From: Lamellibrachia columna
Lineage: Eukaryota > Annelida > Polychaeta > Sabellida > Siboglinidae
DNA length: 64,000 bases
Direction: 5' to 3'
Assembly (NCBI GenBank): GCA_963662155.1
Contig: OY759271.1
Location: 34,409,833-34,473,832, forward strand
Below, in pieces: positions 48,018 through 59,412 of this stretch. Positions within the stretch are counted from its first letter, which is position 1. Each line of letters begins with the position of its first letter. The position numbers and the translations under genes are program-made. The notes below the pieces were generated by a model that saw only the letters and a list, made by a program, of their open reading frames with translations, was not told where the DNA came from and ran no database searches.

Positions 48018-48020
<3 letters not shown>
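47779..48020. repeat. Inverted duplication (fold-back) in the gypsy gag-nucleocapsid region
   Basis: 47779-47860 and 47942-48020 are inverted copies (differing only in GA/CT repeat number), separated by an 81-bp loop. The loop plus right arm read as gag on the plus strand ([20 protein letters not shown]), while the left arm leads into pol on the minus strand. Confidence 0.9.
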
Positions 48021-48061
<41 letters not shown>

Positions 48062-48095
48062 CACGATCATTGTGTGACCGTGTCACACAATGGTC

Positions 48096-48182
<87 letters not shown>

Positions 48183-48212
48183 CACGATCATTGTGTGACC
48201 GTGTCACAAAGG
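48020..48212. repeat. (TA)n tracts carrying a hairpin motif
   Basis: TA tracts at 48020-48057 and 48099-48178. A near-perfect hairpin lies between them (ACACGATCATTGTGTGAC, 3-nt loop, GTCACACAATGGTCGTGT). The same left arm recurs after the second tract (48182-48199) and runs into GTGTCACAAAGG. Confidence 0.9.
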
Positions 48213-48890
48213 TTGAATGCGCGAATCCCCAAGTATTTGCGAATTTCGTGAATTCTGTGGTTCATTGTCGGTGACCACTGTCTCTGCCAACGGAATCTGC
48301 TTCCCCGGTACGTATGTTATCTGTACATTGTATCTCTGGAGTTTCAGAAGCATTCTTTGTAACCATGTTGGCGCCCAGCCTAATGGATTGCTCGATATGG
48401 CCTCCAGGGGCTTGTGATCAGACTCACCATTCACGTCACGACCGTAAATCGCTCGCACGCAAACACCACCGCGAGCAACCCTTCTCCCTCACGGCGTCCC
48501 AAATGAACTCGTTGTCCTTCGTCAGGTCTCTTAAGGGGGCGGTTATATCCGATAAGTTTGGCGCAAACTTCCCCAAGTACGTGGTCATGCCAAGTACGGT
48601 CTCCAGATCGTCCCTTTGGGTCGGTGGAGGCATGTCATGAATGCCCTGGATCTTTACCGGATCAGGTCGTAGGCCATCAGCTGATAGTATGTGTCCAAAA
48701 TAGGTGACTTGATGGGCCGAAAGACACACTTGTCCGGATTTAACTTGATCCCTCGTTCCCGGGTCCTGCGTAACACGACATCAAGCTTAGCGTCATGGTC
48801 TTGCCGGTCCTTGCCGTAGACTAAGGGCAACCCCTCGTATGTAAGATCAATCTCTTATTTGGAAGACATCCTGTGCCGAATTCATTCGAA
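48204..48890 (-). mobile_element. Gypsy element 3 fragment (RT thumb, RNase H)
   Basis: Minus strand: QVTYFGHILSADGLRPDPVK, LGMTTYLGKFAPNLSDITAP and LRDLTKDNEFIWD, then directly YGRDVNGESDHKPLEAI and LQRMLLKLQRYNVQITYVPG. About 100-150 residues normally lying between these blocks are missing, so it has an internal deletion as well as both ends truncated. Confidence 0.85.
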
Positions 48891-49945
48891 ATGGCAATCG
48901 GTGAATCGGTATCATCCGAAAGGCGGGTTAAAGGTATTTTACAGGGAGTTCTTCTCGTCCGGCTTCACTTATCAATACCCGCTTGTCGTAAACATCTTTG
49001 CGCCTTGCAGCTTGGCAACGATATTCTCAACGGTGGGGTTACAGCCTACCAATTCAATGCCGAAACGTTGTCATGTCACATTCACTACGAATTTTGTAAG
49101 ACAAATATCTTAGCCATTTAGTTTGAGTCAACAGCCCATTCACATTTACTGATTATATATGATAAATTAGTTGGTTTGAGTTACTCTTAAGCAAAGAACA
49201 GCTGTGTAGCGCGCCATTTTGGATTGGCCAATATCGGATCATTTCACTGGGTCCAATATGATTTCTGTTATGGCGCGACTGAAGCGCCACCTAGGTTTTT
49301 AGATGGTCCTTTGCGTAAACATTCGCGCATTGCCTGTTATAGGACTCTACGACTGTTTATTATGAACAAAACATATTTGGTTGCGTACGCATCGATTATT
49401 TAGCACATGTCTAAAGTAAAGACTAACTTTGTTCACTTTGTCATATACGATGATATAGTGTATATTACAAAAGTAGGGACGTCCGCAGGAATTTTTTCAG
49501 GGAGGGGCAAGAAAGATGGGTGACGCCTAACGTTAGGATAATCAACTATATACTAAATGTCACTGACAATGTCCAGTACAATAATATTTATTATCTATAC
49601 AGATTGCTGTTTGATTTATCGTGTGGAATTTTATTTACTTAACCATAATTATAATGCTAGATAAACTGTGTTTTATAAAGGAATAAAGGGTGTCCATTAA
49701 AATCCTATCTATTTTAATTTACATTTTTACATAACTATTTTAATTTACAATAACCATAAATAATAAAAACTCAAGTAAACTGAGAATAAAGAGGGTATTC
49801 ACGGCTTTACTTTTGTACATCACATACCATAAAAAAGAAATAAGAATTTTTGTATCCTATACATAATATACTGCAGGTATGTGGCCGTTATTTTTTTTTA
49901 CACAAAACACATTTCAGTACAAAACAGAATATCATTCCTAACTAT
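48891..49945. other. Intergenic; no gene seen
   Basis: AT-rich; short open stretches near 48860-49120 have no known motif. Nothing I can support. Confidence 0.4.
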
Positions 49946-50695
49946 CGAGTCGCCCACACACACTCTCGCTCTCCTCCTCGCCCCTTCTATCACTACATCG
50001 GAGTAGCTCTTGCGTTGGATCCCTTTCGTTAAATTCTGTCATGCAGTCGTGTCACTTGGCAGCCACCTGTCCATCTCCCTCTCGCCCGTCAACATGTCAC
50101 TTTTCGGTCTTTTTTGCTTGCGCTCCTGTCGCCCTCAGTCCTGACGCCTCCGTTCCTTTCGCCTTCCCTCCCGTCTCTTTCTCTCCCGTTATCTTCCCTC
50201 CCGTTAAAGTCATTCCCATTTCCTTCCATCCCTTCTCCTTTCGTCCGATCTCCTTACGTCCTGCCTCCTTACGTCCTCTCTGCTTACGTCCAGCTCCCTC
50301 CCAGGCTGAGGTGAGCTCACCCTAGCATCTATCTCATCGTCTTCCGTCACTTTGCCATCCATTGTCCCCCCTCCGGAACCACTGGCACAACCCACCTCTT
50401 CCCTTCCCACCAATTCCACAACAAGCTGCCTCAGCAGTTCCATCCCTACCTGTAATTGCTTCATCTTCGCACATCCCCTACACTCAAAGCTAAAACTATC
50501 CGCCTGAACCTCAGCCCAGGACTTCTCACACCCGGGTCTGACGATTCCACCCAGTTGCTACAACTCATGCATATTAAATGCCTGGTGGCCTTTACTTGCC
50601 GCTTGCACGGCGCCATCACATAATTTAGTTTTAGTTAGATCGTTACGTTAGCCGTGAATAAGGCTGTTTTCTTAGTTCAGAGGAACACTTTAGGC
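49946..50695 (-). mobile_element. CR1/L2-like LINE, 5' UTR and ORF1 start only
   Basis: ATG at 50616 (minus): MAPCKRQVKATRHL then, across a frameshift, a cysteine-pair region and MKQLQVGMELLRQLVVELVG, EEVGCASGSGGG and an Arg/Asp-rich tail. It is the same start as the element at 2160. Homology ends near 50695 on the 5' side and near 49950 on the 3' side. It is unusual for a LINE to keep only its 5' end. Confidence 0.7.
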
Positions 50696-50699
50696 TGAA

Positions 50700-52025
50700 T
50701 TATAAAGCGACTGTCATTAAGAGGAAAGAAACGCAGCGTCGCTACGACTTGAAGAGAGTCAGGACATTCGACAATGCATGGCAGTCCGGCCGTCCGTCCC
50801 TGTCCGTCGAGGTGGTTGACAGCGGCAAACAAAATGTTCTGTTCGTGGTGTAAACAATAATACGAACTCGTCGGCTGGCGCCTCGCTGTGCACTTTTATC
50901 AAATACAATGGTGTTTTTGTAATAACTTTCAATGTTTTATTTAATTTGTATTTTTCAAAAACAAATTGTATAATACTTTAGCGTAGTAAAATTCGCGCCA
51001 TTAGATTACAGTACATTACAGTAGCGCCATCTAGCGGATTTGGGGGCCACCATTACCTACTAATTATATACGCAACGAAGTTTTCAGCGCTTCTGTAGTG
51101 ATTTAGCAAGACGAAGTCCAGATGGAAGATTTTAATGGAATACTGCTGATTGGCTGATTGCGGATGTGATGTGCGTTGGGCAATAGAATGAGTCATTAAT
51201 TAATTACTTAATATCAAATTGGGTTGAACACAATTTCTTGTTGGCTAGAGAAAAACTAAGGAAATTAGTTTTATTGCAAGAATTATGTACAACCAAAATT
51301 TTTTATTATTTTATTAGCATCACAACCGTTTCTGTTTTAGAAACGACAAACTATTTTACCAGCATTATTGCCAACACCGCGTGGAAACCAATGCAAGGGT
51401 CATCTTGTGTGGTGGTTCCACGGATGTCAGTGTCCGGGAACAGGTTTGTATATATTTCCTGCTCAGATCTCCCTGTTTTGCAAGGAACAAATTAACTATA
51501 TCGGGGAGGGTTAAGAGGTTGCAACCCCACGATCTCAATGAAAAAAATCTGGCATAAAATTGATAGTGTGATGGTTTGCATAAGTATAAAAATGCCGTGT
51601 TATGTCATAACTTCAACAGAAAAATATTGAAACCAGCCATGTATGCATATTTTATGTATCATTACATATACATGTGTACGTCATAAACAGATAAGAAATT
51701 ACAAAACATAATATTTACCAAATTTCTGGCGACACATAATATTCCTACCATTTCTAGACCATCTTCTCCAGGAATTTGACACGAGATTCAGTGCAAACAC
51801 AGGGAAAGCAATAACGTGGGCAAACTGACAGCAACATAACCGACCACCAAGAATGCTACTGCCTCCTCCAGCGTCCGTGTTAGTTGAAGTCAGACGGTGG
51901 AAGAAGAAATGGGATTCATCAGAAAAAACAAAGCCCCACAATCTACAGAAAACAATGGGTGCAGCACCCAGCTCCATGTTCCGAAATCTGTTCTGCATTT
52001 ATCAATTGCTGATGTTAATATCGGT
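50700..52025. other. Intergenic; no gene supported
   Basis: AT-rich with two GCGCCATCTAGCGG-type short motifs near 51025. A minus-strand VFSDESHF string near 51930 faintly recalls Tc1/mariner but stands alone. Confidence 0.4.
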
Positions 52026-52027
52026 CA

Positions 52028-52200
52028 CAAGTGCTGGAGTGGAGCGTGCTAACTGCTGGAGTGGAGCGTGCTAACTGTACAACACACTAGCTGTACGTAC
52101 AACACACTAGCTGTACAAGCGCTGGAGTGGAGCGTGCTAACTGTACAACACACTAGCTGTACGTATAACACACTAGCTGTACGTACAATGCACTAATGCA
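52028..52200 (+). repeat. Compound minisatellite (two unit types)
   Basis: Unit a, GCTGGAGTGGAGCGTGCTAA, occurs three times. Unit b, GTACAACACACTAGCTGTAC, occurs about five times with TAACACA and AATGCAC variants. They alternate as a-a-b-b-a-b-b-b. Confidence 0.85.
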
Positions 52201-53328
52201 TTAAATGTTTCAACGTGTTCATTGGTCTAATTCTGTTTTTTTATTTAATTAATATGATGATATAATTATTCATTCAAATCACCAATCAGAAGTCTGACCA
52301 TACGTTTACTACGTAATGCCCCGGGATACACCATTTCAAGAACATTTCCCAGGATCCTCTTGCATGTGTCGCTGCGCCCCTCCCCCCCACCCCCGTTGGT
52401 CAAATCCTGGATCCACCAGTGGTTAGTATCGGTTCCATGTTGCATAATCGAGTTCCAGTCATAGTCAGGATATAAGTAAACAAAACCATGACATTTCGGT
52501 GCATACTACTGTGTTTAATTACGACAGAGGTAGAATCAAATAAGTATAGCAAACTATGCTTCGCGGAGCTGAAGCATAACCGCACGCGGGACGTTGAACG
52601 TTTGCTTGCGACGTTTTGCGTAGGCCTACGTTTTCAGCTTACCGTTTTTACATATTTCGAACGACGATTGTTCTTTGACGTAAGTCAAGTATATTGGGCA
52701 ATGAAATGCGTCGATATTGTTACGTCATCATGCGGTAACTCGTAGCAATCATTTACAAACTAGATGTCAAAGAAATCGGACGCGTTTTGAACGAGCTGCG
52801 ATCGTTAATGTTCGAAGGTATCTGGACACGTTATCGTCTACCGGAGACAGCGATCTCTGGACAATGCTTCACGATGGATCAATATTATAATTGGTAAGTT
52901 TAAAAAACATTGCCTAATCTTCTTACCCAAATATGTGATGAGTAGGCCTATTTGCACTGTATACACATGGACATATATTTATAAATATGAATAAATATAA
53001 GTCCATGGTATACACGATATGTTCTCCTACCGACCCGCCTGTATGTTCAACATAGGAAGAACAAGAAGCAGTCCAATGTCTTATACTTAACGATTCTGGT
53101 TCTTGCACGTCTGAGCTCGGGGCTTTGAGGATTTACGCGCTATGCCTAAAGCCAAGGCTATGGAAGTTTTATTACTATAATACTTAAACTAATATTCCAC
53201 AATGTATACTTATAAAATTATATCCCGCACCGTTGTATAATGTTAGATAATAAATCGTATTATTGTTTTTTGTTGTTGGATAGATATTGGCTTACGTCAC
53301 ACTGAAGGGTGAACAATCTTGGAGGTAA
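52201..53328. other. Intergenic; no gene supported
   Basis: An 85-codon open stretch at 52488-52745 begins MTFRCILLCLITTEV, which is hydrophobic enough to be a signal peptide, but has no known motif and no clear splice context. Otherwise AT-rich. Confidence 0.35.
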
Positions 53329-54149
53329 TTCCAACTCGTTGATTGGACTGTACACAACCCACGCGATGATGTGAAACGCTACATCACCAGCAAGTCAAAG
53401 GAAGACAAACTGAAGCTGTGTCTCTCTACGGGTTCACAACGCTACATCACCAGCAAGTCAAAGGAAGACAAACTGAAGCTGTGTTTGTCTACGGGTTCAC
53501 AACGCTACATCACCAGCAAGTCAAAGGAAGACAAACTGAAGCTGTGTCTCTCTACGGGTTCACAACGCTACATCACCAGCAAGACAAAGGAAGACAAACT
53601 GAAGCTGTGTCTGTCTACGGGTTCACAACGCTACATCACCAGCAAGTCAAAGGAAGACAAACTGAAGCTGTGTCTCTCTACGGGTTCACAACGCTACATC
53701 ACCAGCAAGACAAAGGAAGACAAACTGAAGCTGTGTTTGTCTACGGGTTCACAACGCTACATCACCAGCAAGTCAAAGGAAGACAAACTGAAGCTGTGTC
53801 TCTCTACGGGTTCACAACGCTACATCACCAGCAAGTCAAAGGAAGACAAACTGAAGCTGTGTTTGTCTACGGATTCACAACGCTACATCACCAGCAAGTC
53901 AAAGGAAGACAAACTGAAGCTGTGTTTATCTACGGGTTCACAACGCAAACAGATTCCAGAGCTCCTGGAGTCTGCGGAACACTTCGCTCGCGACTAGGCA
54001 CTGAGCATAAACATTATCACGTCGTCTTCAAGCGCAAAAGATGATCACACGGTACTGGAAGTGACGCGTGCAGGCACTGCACGGTTGGGGGTGTCCTGCA
54101 GTCAAGACTGCCCGTCGTGGTGGTCGGGAGGGACGCCTTCTACTCCGAG
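53329..54149 (+). pseudogene. Unrecognised coding-like exon with an expanded 21-residue repeat
   Basis: The frame opens at 53329 after a stop and reads FQLVDWTVHNPRDDVK, then nine 21-residue repeats (RYITSK...CLSTGSQ), then RKQIPELLESAEHFARD and a stop at 53995. Protein-like strings continue in shifted frames: EHKHYHVVF, then DDHTVLEVTRAGTARLGV, then LPVVVVGRDAFYSE, which ends exactly at a good donor (GAG|GTAAGC, 54150). I do not recognise the family. The alternation of frames suggests a decayed exon whose single 21-codon segment was expanded. No start codon is seen, so an upstream exon or loss is implied. A phase-compatible exon candidate follows at 58079. Confidence 0.45.
53377..53943 (+). 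repeat. 63-bp tandem array, exactly 9 units
   Basis: Unit starts CGCTACATCACCAGCAAG and ends TCTACGGGTTCACAA. Nine units, no partial copy. Variation is confined to TCA/ACA at codon 7, a Leu codon (CTC, TTG, CTG or TTA) at codon 16, and one GGT-to-GAT at codon 19. Odd-numbered units 1-7 have CTC and even-numbered units TTG or CTG, so the amplified unit was probably a 126-bp dimer. Confidence 0.97.
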
Positions 54150-55440
54150 GTAAGCCTAACAGAGCCCTCTGATGTGTATAACTGTGTTATAAATATATAT
54201 ATGCAATACTGTGTGTGTGTCCAAGATAATGGCATTAGTGTTACCAGGTCGTATGTAGATAGATAACCGGCAAAGTTATTTAAACGGTAATCGGCTAATT
54301 GTCGTCGGTGATCTTTCATTTCAGGTGCCTCACGCGTGCTTCCGGTTTGACCGATCACTGTTGCGGCTGCAAACGACACGACGCGTTGGTAATAGGTTTC
54401 GCTTTTAGTTTTATTGATTTATATTGTTTATGACGAGGAGTTGCCCCGGGGGACCGGGTAACCTCCGGGGAGATGCACACGTGTACAGTGTTACCGAGCG
54501 TTTATGATTTATCCAGAGAGACGACTGCTTTGGATGTGACGAAATGTTGCTGATTTTATTTTTATTATCTCTTGTTTTGTATTGTATTTCTTATCACGCT
54601 TCGTAATATTAAATTTGCTCAGTGCCTAGTTCGTGTTTGGGAGGATTCCAAGCGCGAGCGAGATGATTGAGATCTACTGATCGGCAAAAGTCACCAGCAA
54701 CGTTAACACCGACACGGGCGAACGCCACTCAAATCATTCATCGTCGAAACCGATCGTCACCGGAAGTGTCTACCACCGTGGTCGCCGGTGAACGCGCTCT
54801 CACAGTGAACGTTACGCGATCGACGCCGATCGAGGCGAAGATATCATCTATCATGGTCGATAGAGGCGCTCGTTCTTCGAAAACATATGTCGTGGACATG
54901 AATGAACGCTCTCGGACTCCGAACGAAACCCGATCGACGTCGATCAAGGCGAAGATCACGCCGCGAAACTTGGCGTTGAGCCGTTGAACATTCTACGTTC
55001 GCCGAGAAAGCGTCACTTTGAACATTGAATGTCACTGGGAACTTGGCGAGAGGGAATATTCTCTATGACGCTGTCTGTGATTAACGTTTGGTTTGTTTGG
55101 TTCGTCATTGCTCGCTCGTTTAATAAAGTTCTGCTTGATTATCCTTTAATAAAGTTACTGTCGTACCTCTACAACAATGCTTCTGTCATACCTTCAATGT
55201 ATATCTTTATCGGTATACTCAATATGTTACATTATATACTAAGCTATATGTTTAGATAATGGCATCCAAATACAAACCCTACAAAATTATTAATCGACGT
55301 TTCCCAAAATACCCCGCGCGCGTTGACTCAGTTCTGATTCACACTCCCGACAGAGGCGCCACCATATGATAAATATGATCCATTTTTACGCATGCGCAGA
55401 GGTCGGTCCTAGTTGTTGTTTTTATAAGTTTTTATTTGGC
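54150..55440 (+). other. Intergenic or intronic; one 106-codon open stretch
   Basis: 54667-54987 is open for 106 codons and contains an imperfect internal duplication (ERALTVNVTRSTPIEAKIS and ERSRTPNETRSTSIKAKIT, about 120 bp apart). The sequence is Arg/Thr-rich and unrecognised. Two polyadenylation-like TTAATAAAGTT sites follow near 55120 and 55150. It could be a non-LTR or LTR element tail; not assigned. Confidence 0.35.
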
Positions 55441-55639
55441 GCTTGGCCGCACATCCGTACTTCATTGAGATAGTTTGGGGCAGGTCGTTGACGTAGATTT
55501 CTAAGGATATGGTGGCCGGAAACAATTAGCAATGAAGCAGTATGGGACAGAACAAATCAGGAACCAATCGAACATCAAATTAGAAGGAAGAAGTGTAGCT
55601 GGGTAGTTTGGGACAGGTCTCAGGAAGCCAACTTAGCAC

Positions 55640-56100
55640 ATCACAAGACAGATGCTCACTTGGAACCTTCAGGACAAAGGGAAAATTGGAAGGCCAAGAA
55701 ACACCTGGTGCAGAGAAGTAGAAGCAGAGATGTCAAAAGCAGAACACAAACGGAGAGAGCTGGAAGCCCAAAACCGTGTCCCATGGGAAAATATTAAACG
55801 GACTGGAAAACGTAGAAGCTCGTAAATTCTTCGAAATGAGACAGCTTGACGTACCAGAGGACACACAGTGAAGATGTTCAAACCGAGAGCCAGACTGTTG
55901 ACTAGGCAGAGATTCTTTTCGATCAGAGTGATTGATCTGTGGAATGGACTCCCGCAAAATGTGGTGGATGCCAAGACAGTCCCTCAGTTCAAAGCCAGAC
56001 TAGATCAGCAATGGGATAGCCTGGGATATGGGTAGTATTGGGTACCAACAAAGGCCGATGGCCTAAAATAACCCATTAACCTGTACGTGTAAGTGTAAGG
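55640..56100 (+). mobile_element. L2/CR1-like LINE 3' end
   Basis: Plus-strand translation includes FKPRARLLTRQRFFSIRVID and LWNGLPQNVVDAKTVPQFKA then RLDQQWDSLGYG, the C-terminal signature of L2/CR1-like ORF2. It is followed by a tail with GGCCGATGGCCTA and GTAAGTGTAAGG. The 5' limit is uncertain. Confidence 0.75.
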
Positions 56101-56275
56101 AGTCGTTGCTGGCCTGTGGTCCGCCGTGAACAGAAGTAAGTCGTAGATGTGGATGTTGAGGAGAACTGGTGCAAGAACAGAATCACGGAAACAACGTCCG
56201 TTGTTTTAACATTTTAACACAGACAACGTCGTCCGCTTCAGCTCCCAGACCGACGTTGCGGCTCGTATGTGTTAA

Positions 56276-56502
56276 GCCCGCCATAGACAGACCGATTCTT
56301 CAGTTGCCAACATGCTGGCGACTACTTTTTCATTTGGCAACTCAACGTAGTCGTTATGTGTATGTTCTCCACCCACCAACAGTTGGCAACACTTTTTGTG
56401 GACATCTGGCATTTGACAAATCGGTTGGCAGACGGACGGCCGATGGGTAGTTGTCGGTAGACAAGCTGTTGGCGACTAAAAGTCGGTATGTGTATGGCGG
56501 GC
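56276..56502. mobile_element. MITE with TTAA target duplication (piggyBac-like)
   Basis: Termini GCCCGCCATAGACAGACCGA (left) and the inverse of TCGGTATGTGTATGGCGGGC (right) match at 18 of 20 positions. They are flanked by TTAA at 56272-56275 and 56503-56506. 227 bp, non-coding. TTAA duplication is typical of piggyBac-mobilised elements (family knowledge). Confidence 0.7.
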
Positions 56503-56506
56503 TTAA

Positions 56507-57840
56507 AAACAACGTAAAACAACGGGCAACGGACGGCTGGTGCGGAAGAAAGACAGGTGTGTTCGCTGTCCGTTGCTGGTCTTCAGTGTGATTCTTCAGT
56601 TGGAGATTAGTTGCATGATGAAGCTGACCAGTCTTTTATCCGACAGGATCCACAGTAGCTTGAATTGTATGCCTCCACGCCAGTGTCGTCGCAGGTGTTT
56701 GGTTCAAGAATACGGCACCAACTTTATCGTTAGCTTGGAAGCTGTCGTCACTTGATCTGTTGTTGACTTTCCACATCTGAAGAAAGCTTGTTTTTTTTGT
56801 AGCTGCGGGTCGACGCTTTTCCTCCTAGTTAGCTGGAACGACGCCGAAACCTCATTTCCAAATCTCACTGATCCGCGTGGATTTTAATTGATTGTGAGGT
56901 CAAGACAGTAATTCAATTTAAATGATCTTCATTAAACTAACCTGATCTTGATGCGACTTGTTGCGCCATTCATCGTCTGACAATACGTAATATCAAAACA
57001 CCTGTCTTTTGACAAATGGCATAGACCCATTCACAATGTCCTTCACCTTTCCGGTGGCTACTGCTGAAAATAAGTACTTATGGATGGTTGATAGGGCTGT
57101 GAGACTATAATTGATTTATTAATAACTAGCACGATAACGATCACAAATAAAAGCAAAAGTCATGTCAGGCGTCATAAAGCGGAATGACTGTGGAAGCAAC
57201 AGGGGAACTTAACTGAGCAGTCAAAGACAAAGCACCCATCACCTCACTGGTAATGAACGGCCCAATAGAATACCAGCTATTGTTTGCATGGCGTGAACGG
57301 AGATGAAGGATATCGAGAAGAAAGCACAGACACTCGAAAGCACGTGTAGCCTGACCCATCACAAAAGGGTGTCCGACAGGTGTGATATTCATAGTGTGCA
57401 CAAACCATGATTTCACACAACACGGATGATTCTCAGAGAAGTGGCTATTGACATAAAGTACTTTGTTGTACAATGTCGTTATTCAAACAAAAAGACCTGC
57501 TGAGTGAAACAGTACAAGAGCCAATTACTACGGCATCCGCACACTCCTAACACACTCCTAACACACTCCTAACACACACAGTTCAAAGGACAAACGGCGT
57601 GAAACAATCTTCTCAGTAAAACAAAGCAGGAGTAGTATAGGCAATTCTTTAGGTGTGTCATCACATGGTTGCATGGTACAATTAGTGCAGAAGAAGAAGT
57701 AATTTGCATTGCATCTGGCATGTATTCCTACTTATACGCAAACATGCACACACATCTTATTAAAATGTGTTGTGTACACCTGATGGGATTCGTCAAAGAA
57801 TTAGTCAGTGCGTAAATCAATATTTGTTTGTGTGTGTGAT
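56507..57840. other. Intergenic; no gene supported
   Basis: A minus-strand open stretch of 102 codons (57473-57165) has no known motif. A 13-bp tandem (CACTCCTAACA type, three copies) lies at 57541-57576. Confidence 0.35.
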
Positions 57841-57856
57841 TGCGTGCGCGCGCTTG

Positions 57857-57943
<87 letters not shown>

Positions 57944-57960
57944 GTGTGTGTATGAGTGTG
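57841..57960. repeat. (GCGT)n / (GT)n microsatellite
   Basis: GCGT units at 57858-57892 followed by (GT)n to about 57950. Confidence 0.97.
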
Positions 57961-58239
57961 GTAAACTGAAGGAAAATAACTCCATCTTAAAAAAACATCG
58001 ATATACACACATTAATTGTGAAGTACCACACAAACAAAACGCGTAATATATAATTATATACATTATTCTGTCTGCAGGAAGTCGACTTACTGATCCTGGA
58101 CCAAGGAGTTTTGGGCATCGCCAATTTATACAGGGCGGACGTTTGCTGTTGACGCTAACAGTGACAACAAGGACAGGCGTCATGACGCCTACAGGCTGTT
58201 TGTCTTGTGGTGACACGGACGCCTAGGATCAGGTGTTAG

Positions 58240-59410
58240 ACGAGTCATACCGAGCTGTGTGGTTTTGCAAACCCGCCAGTCGTAGCTGTCACCAAATGGC
58301 CAGTATACAGTATGACCACTCGCCTCGCATAGGTTTTATTATGCAGCAGTTAGGGATGGGCGCAATTTTGCACTGTTGTGATACTCAATGGTGTTACTAT
58401 TTTTAAAATGCTTGGTACATTATTGCGAGTAGTTACACAATTTTTACAAATTTACTTTGTTTAATAATGCATTTGTTGGATTTTTTTCTTCAAAAAAGGT
58501 AACATGACACTTTGCCCTTTGAATGTGTTACAGTTGAAATGCTTTCTCTCTGAATGATAATATGGTTAACTTTTCAATGCTAAAAAATCCATGTTTTGCT
58601 CACCCAAAGAATCCACAGTACTGTGTATAAAGGTAATTGCAATTAAACATTTGTTTATTATTTAACATTAATAATGTACTAAACCATTTTACTAAGCATG
58701 TAATGGCACTAACAATCGGTCAATTGCCTTTTAACATTATTGCGCCCGTCTGTGTTATGCGTGTCTCTCCCTAACTGGTGACGAATCTTGACAAGTGCTT
58801 TGCTACCAACTGGGCTACTGGGTTCGGGTCCACTGGCAGAGTGTCTCTTTATTCGCCGTGGGTCGCTGGCAGACATGTCCACCTTCCTTCTGAAGGGCAG
58901 GTCATCGTTCAGTCTGGCCTCGATGACTTCTCTTTGGAGAGACTTTATGTATGGATACTGCTTGGTTACCTTTACAGACACCGGGCACCAGACCGTCGAT
59001 CGTTTTTGTTAAATTCTGCGAAACCTGTAAATAGATAAGTTTGTATAATTTCTACTGACTTGGGAAACAAACTAACGTGTAGAAAATGTTTTTTGCATAG
59101 TTAACAATACGTAGTTCAGTGCTGCTAATTACTGTATATATTATGTTGCACCTTTTTTGGATAAAGCCGTGAACAGTTGTTTTCATATATTCATTGTTTC
59201 TGTTAACTTGTTTTTACACAGAGGCATACAGGTATGTGCTATATTAGCCAGTTTCTAAAAACAATCATGGCCAGTTTCATATTTTAGCACAAAATTACTT
59301 TGGAATAATATTAGGGTAATGAATTTGCCATAATTAAATGGAGTCTTAACATGTGTAACGGAGAGTTGGGTTGTTGCTATGAACATCTTTAGTACTTTAA
59401 AAACATTCAC
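58240..59410. other. Intergenic; no gene supported
   Basis: AT-rich; a minus-strand open stretch at 58709-58981 (90 codons) shows no motif I know. Nothing else supported. Confidence 0.35.
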
Positions 59411-59412
59411 TA

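Noticed and set aside
51699..51998. Tc1/mariner transposase fragment on the minus strand (FSDESHFFFH)
   Set aside because: Only one short string fits; the neighbouring residues and spacing do not match the family, and no terminal repeats are seen.
52488..52745. 85-codon open frame with a signal-peptide-like start
   Set aside because: Hydrophobic start only; no domain, no splice partner and no homologous copy in the window.
53377..53943. CRISPR-like array
   Set aside because: The 63-bp units are contiguous with no spacers, and the genome is eukaryotic.
53418..54044. Second 208-codon frame over the 63-bp array as a separate gene
   Set aside because: It is open only because the unit length is divisible by three; unit variation changes residues in this frame, and the flanks are not protein-like in it.
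57165..57473. 102-codon minus-strand open frame
   Set aside because: No recognisable motif, no splice or promoter context, and a length expected by chance in 64 kb.
58709..59038. Overlapping open frames on both strands
   Set aside because: No known motif on either strand; mutual overlap suggests chance.
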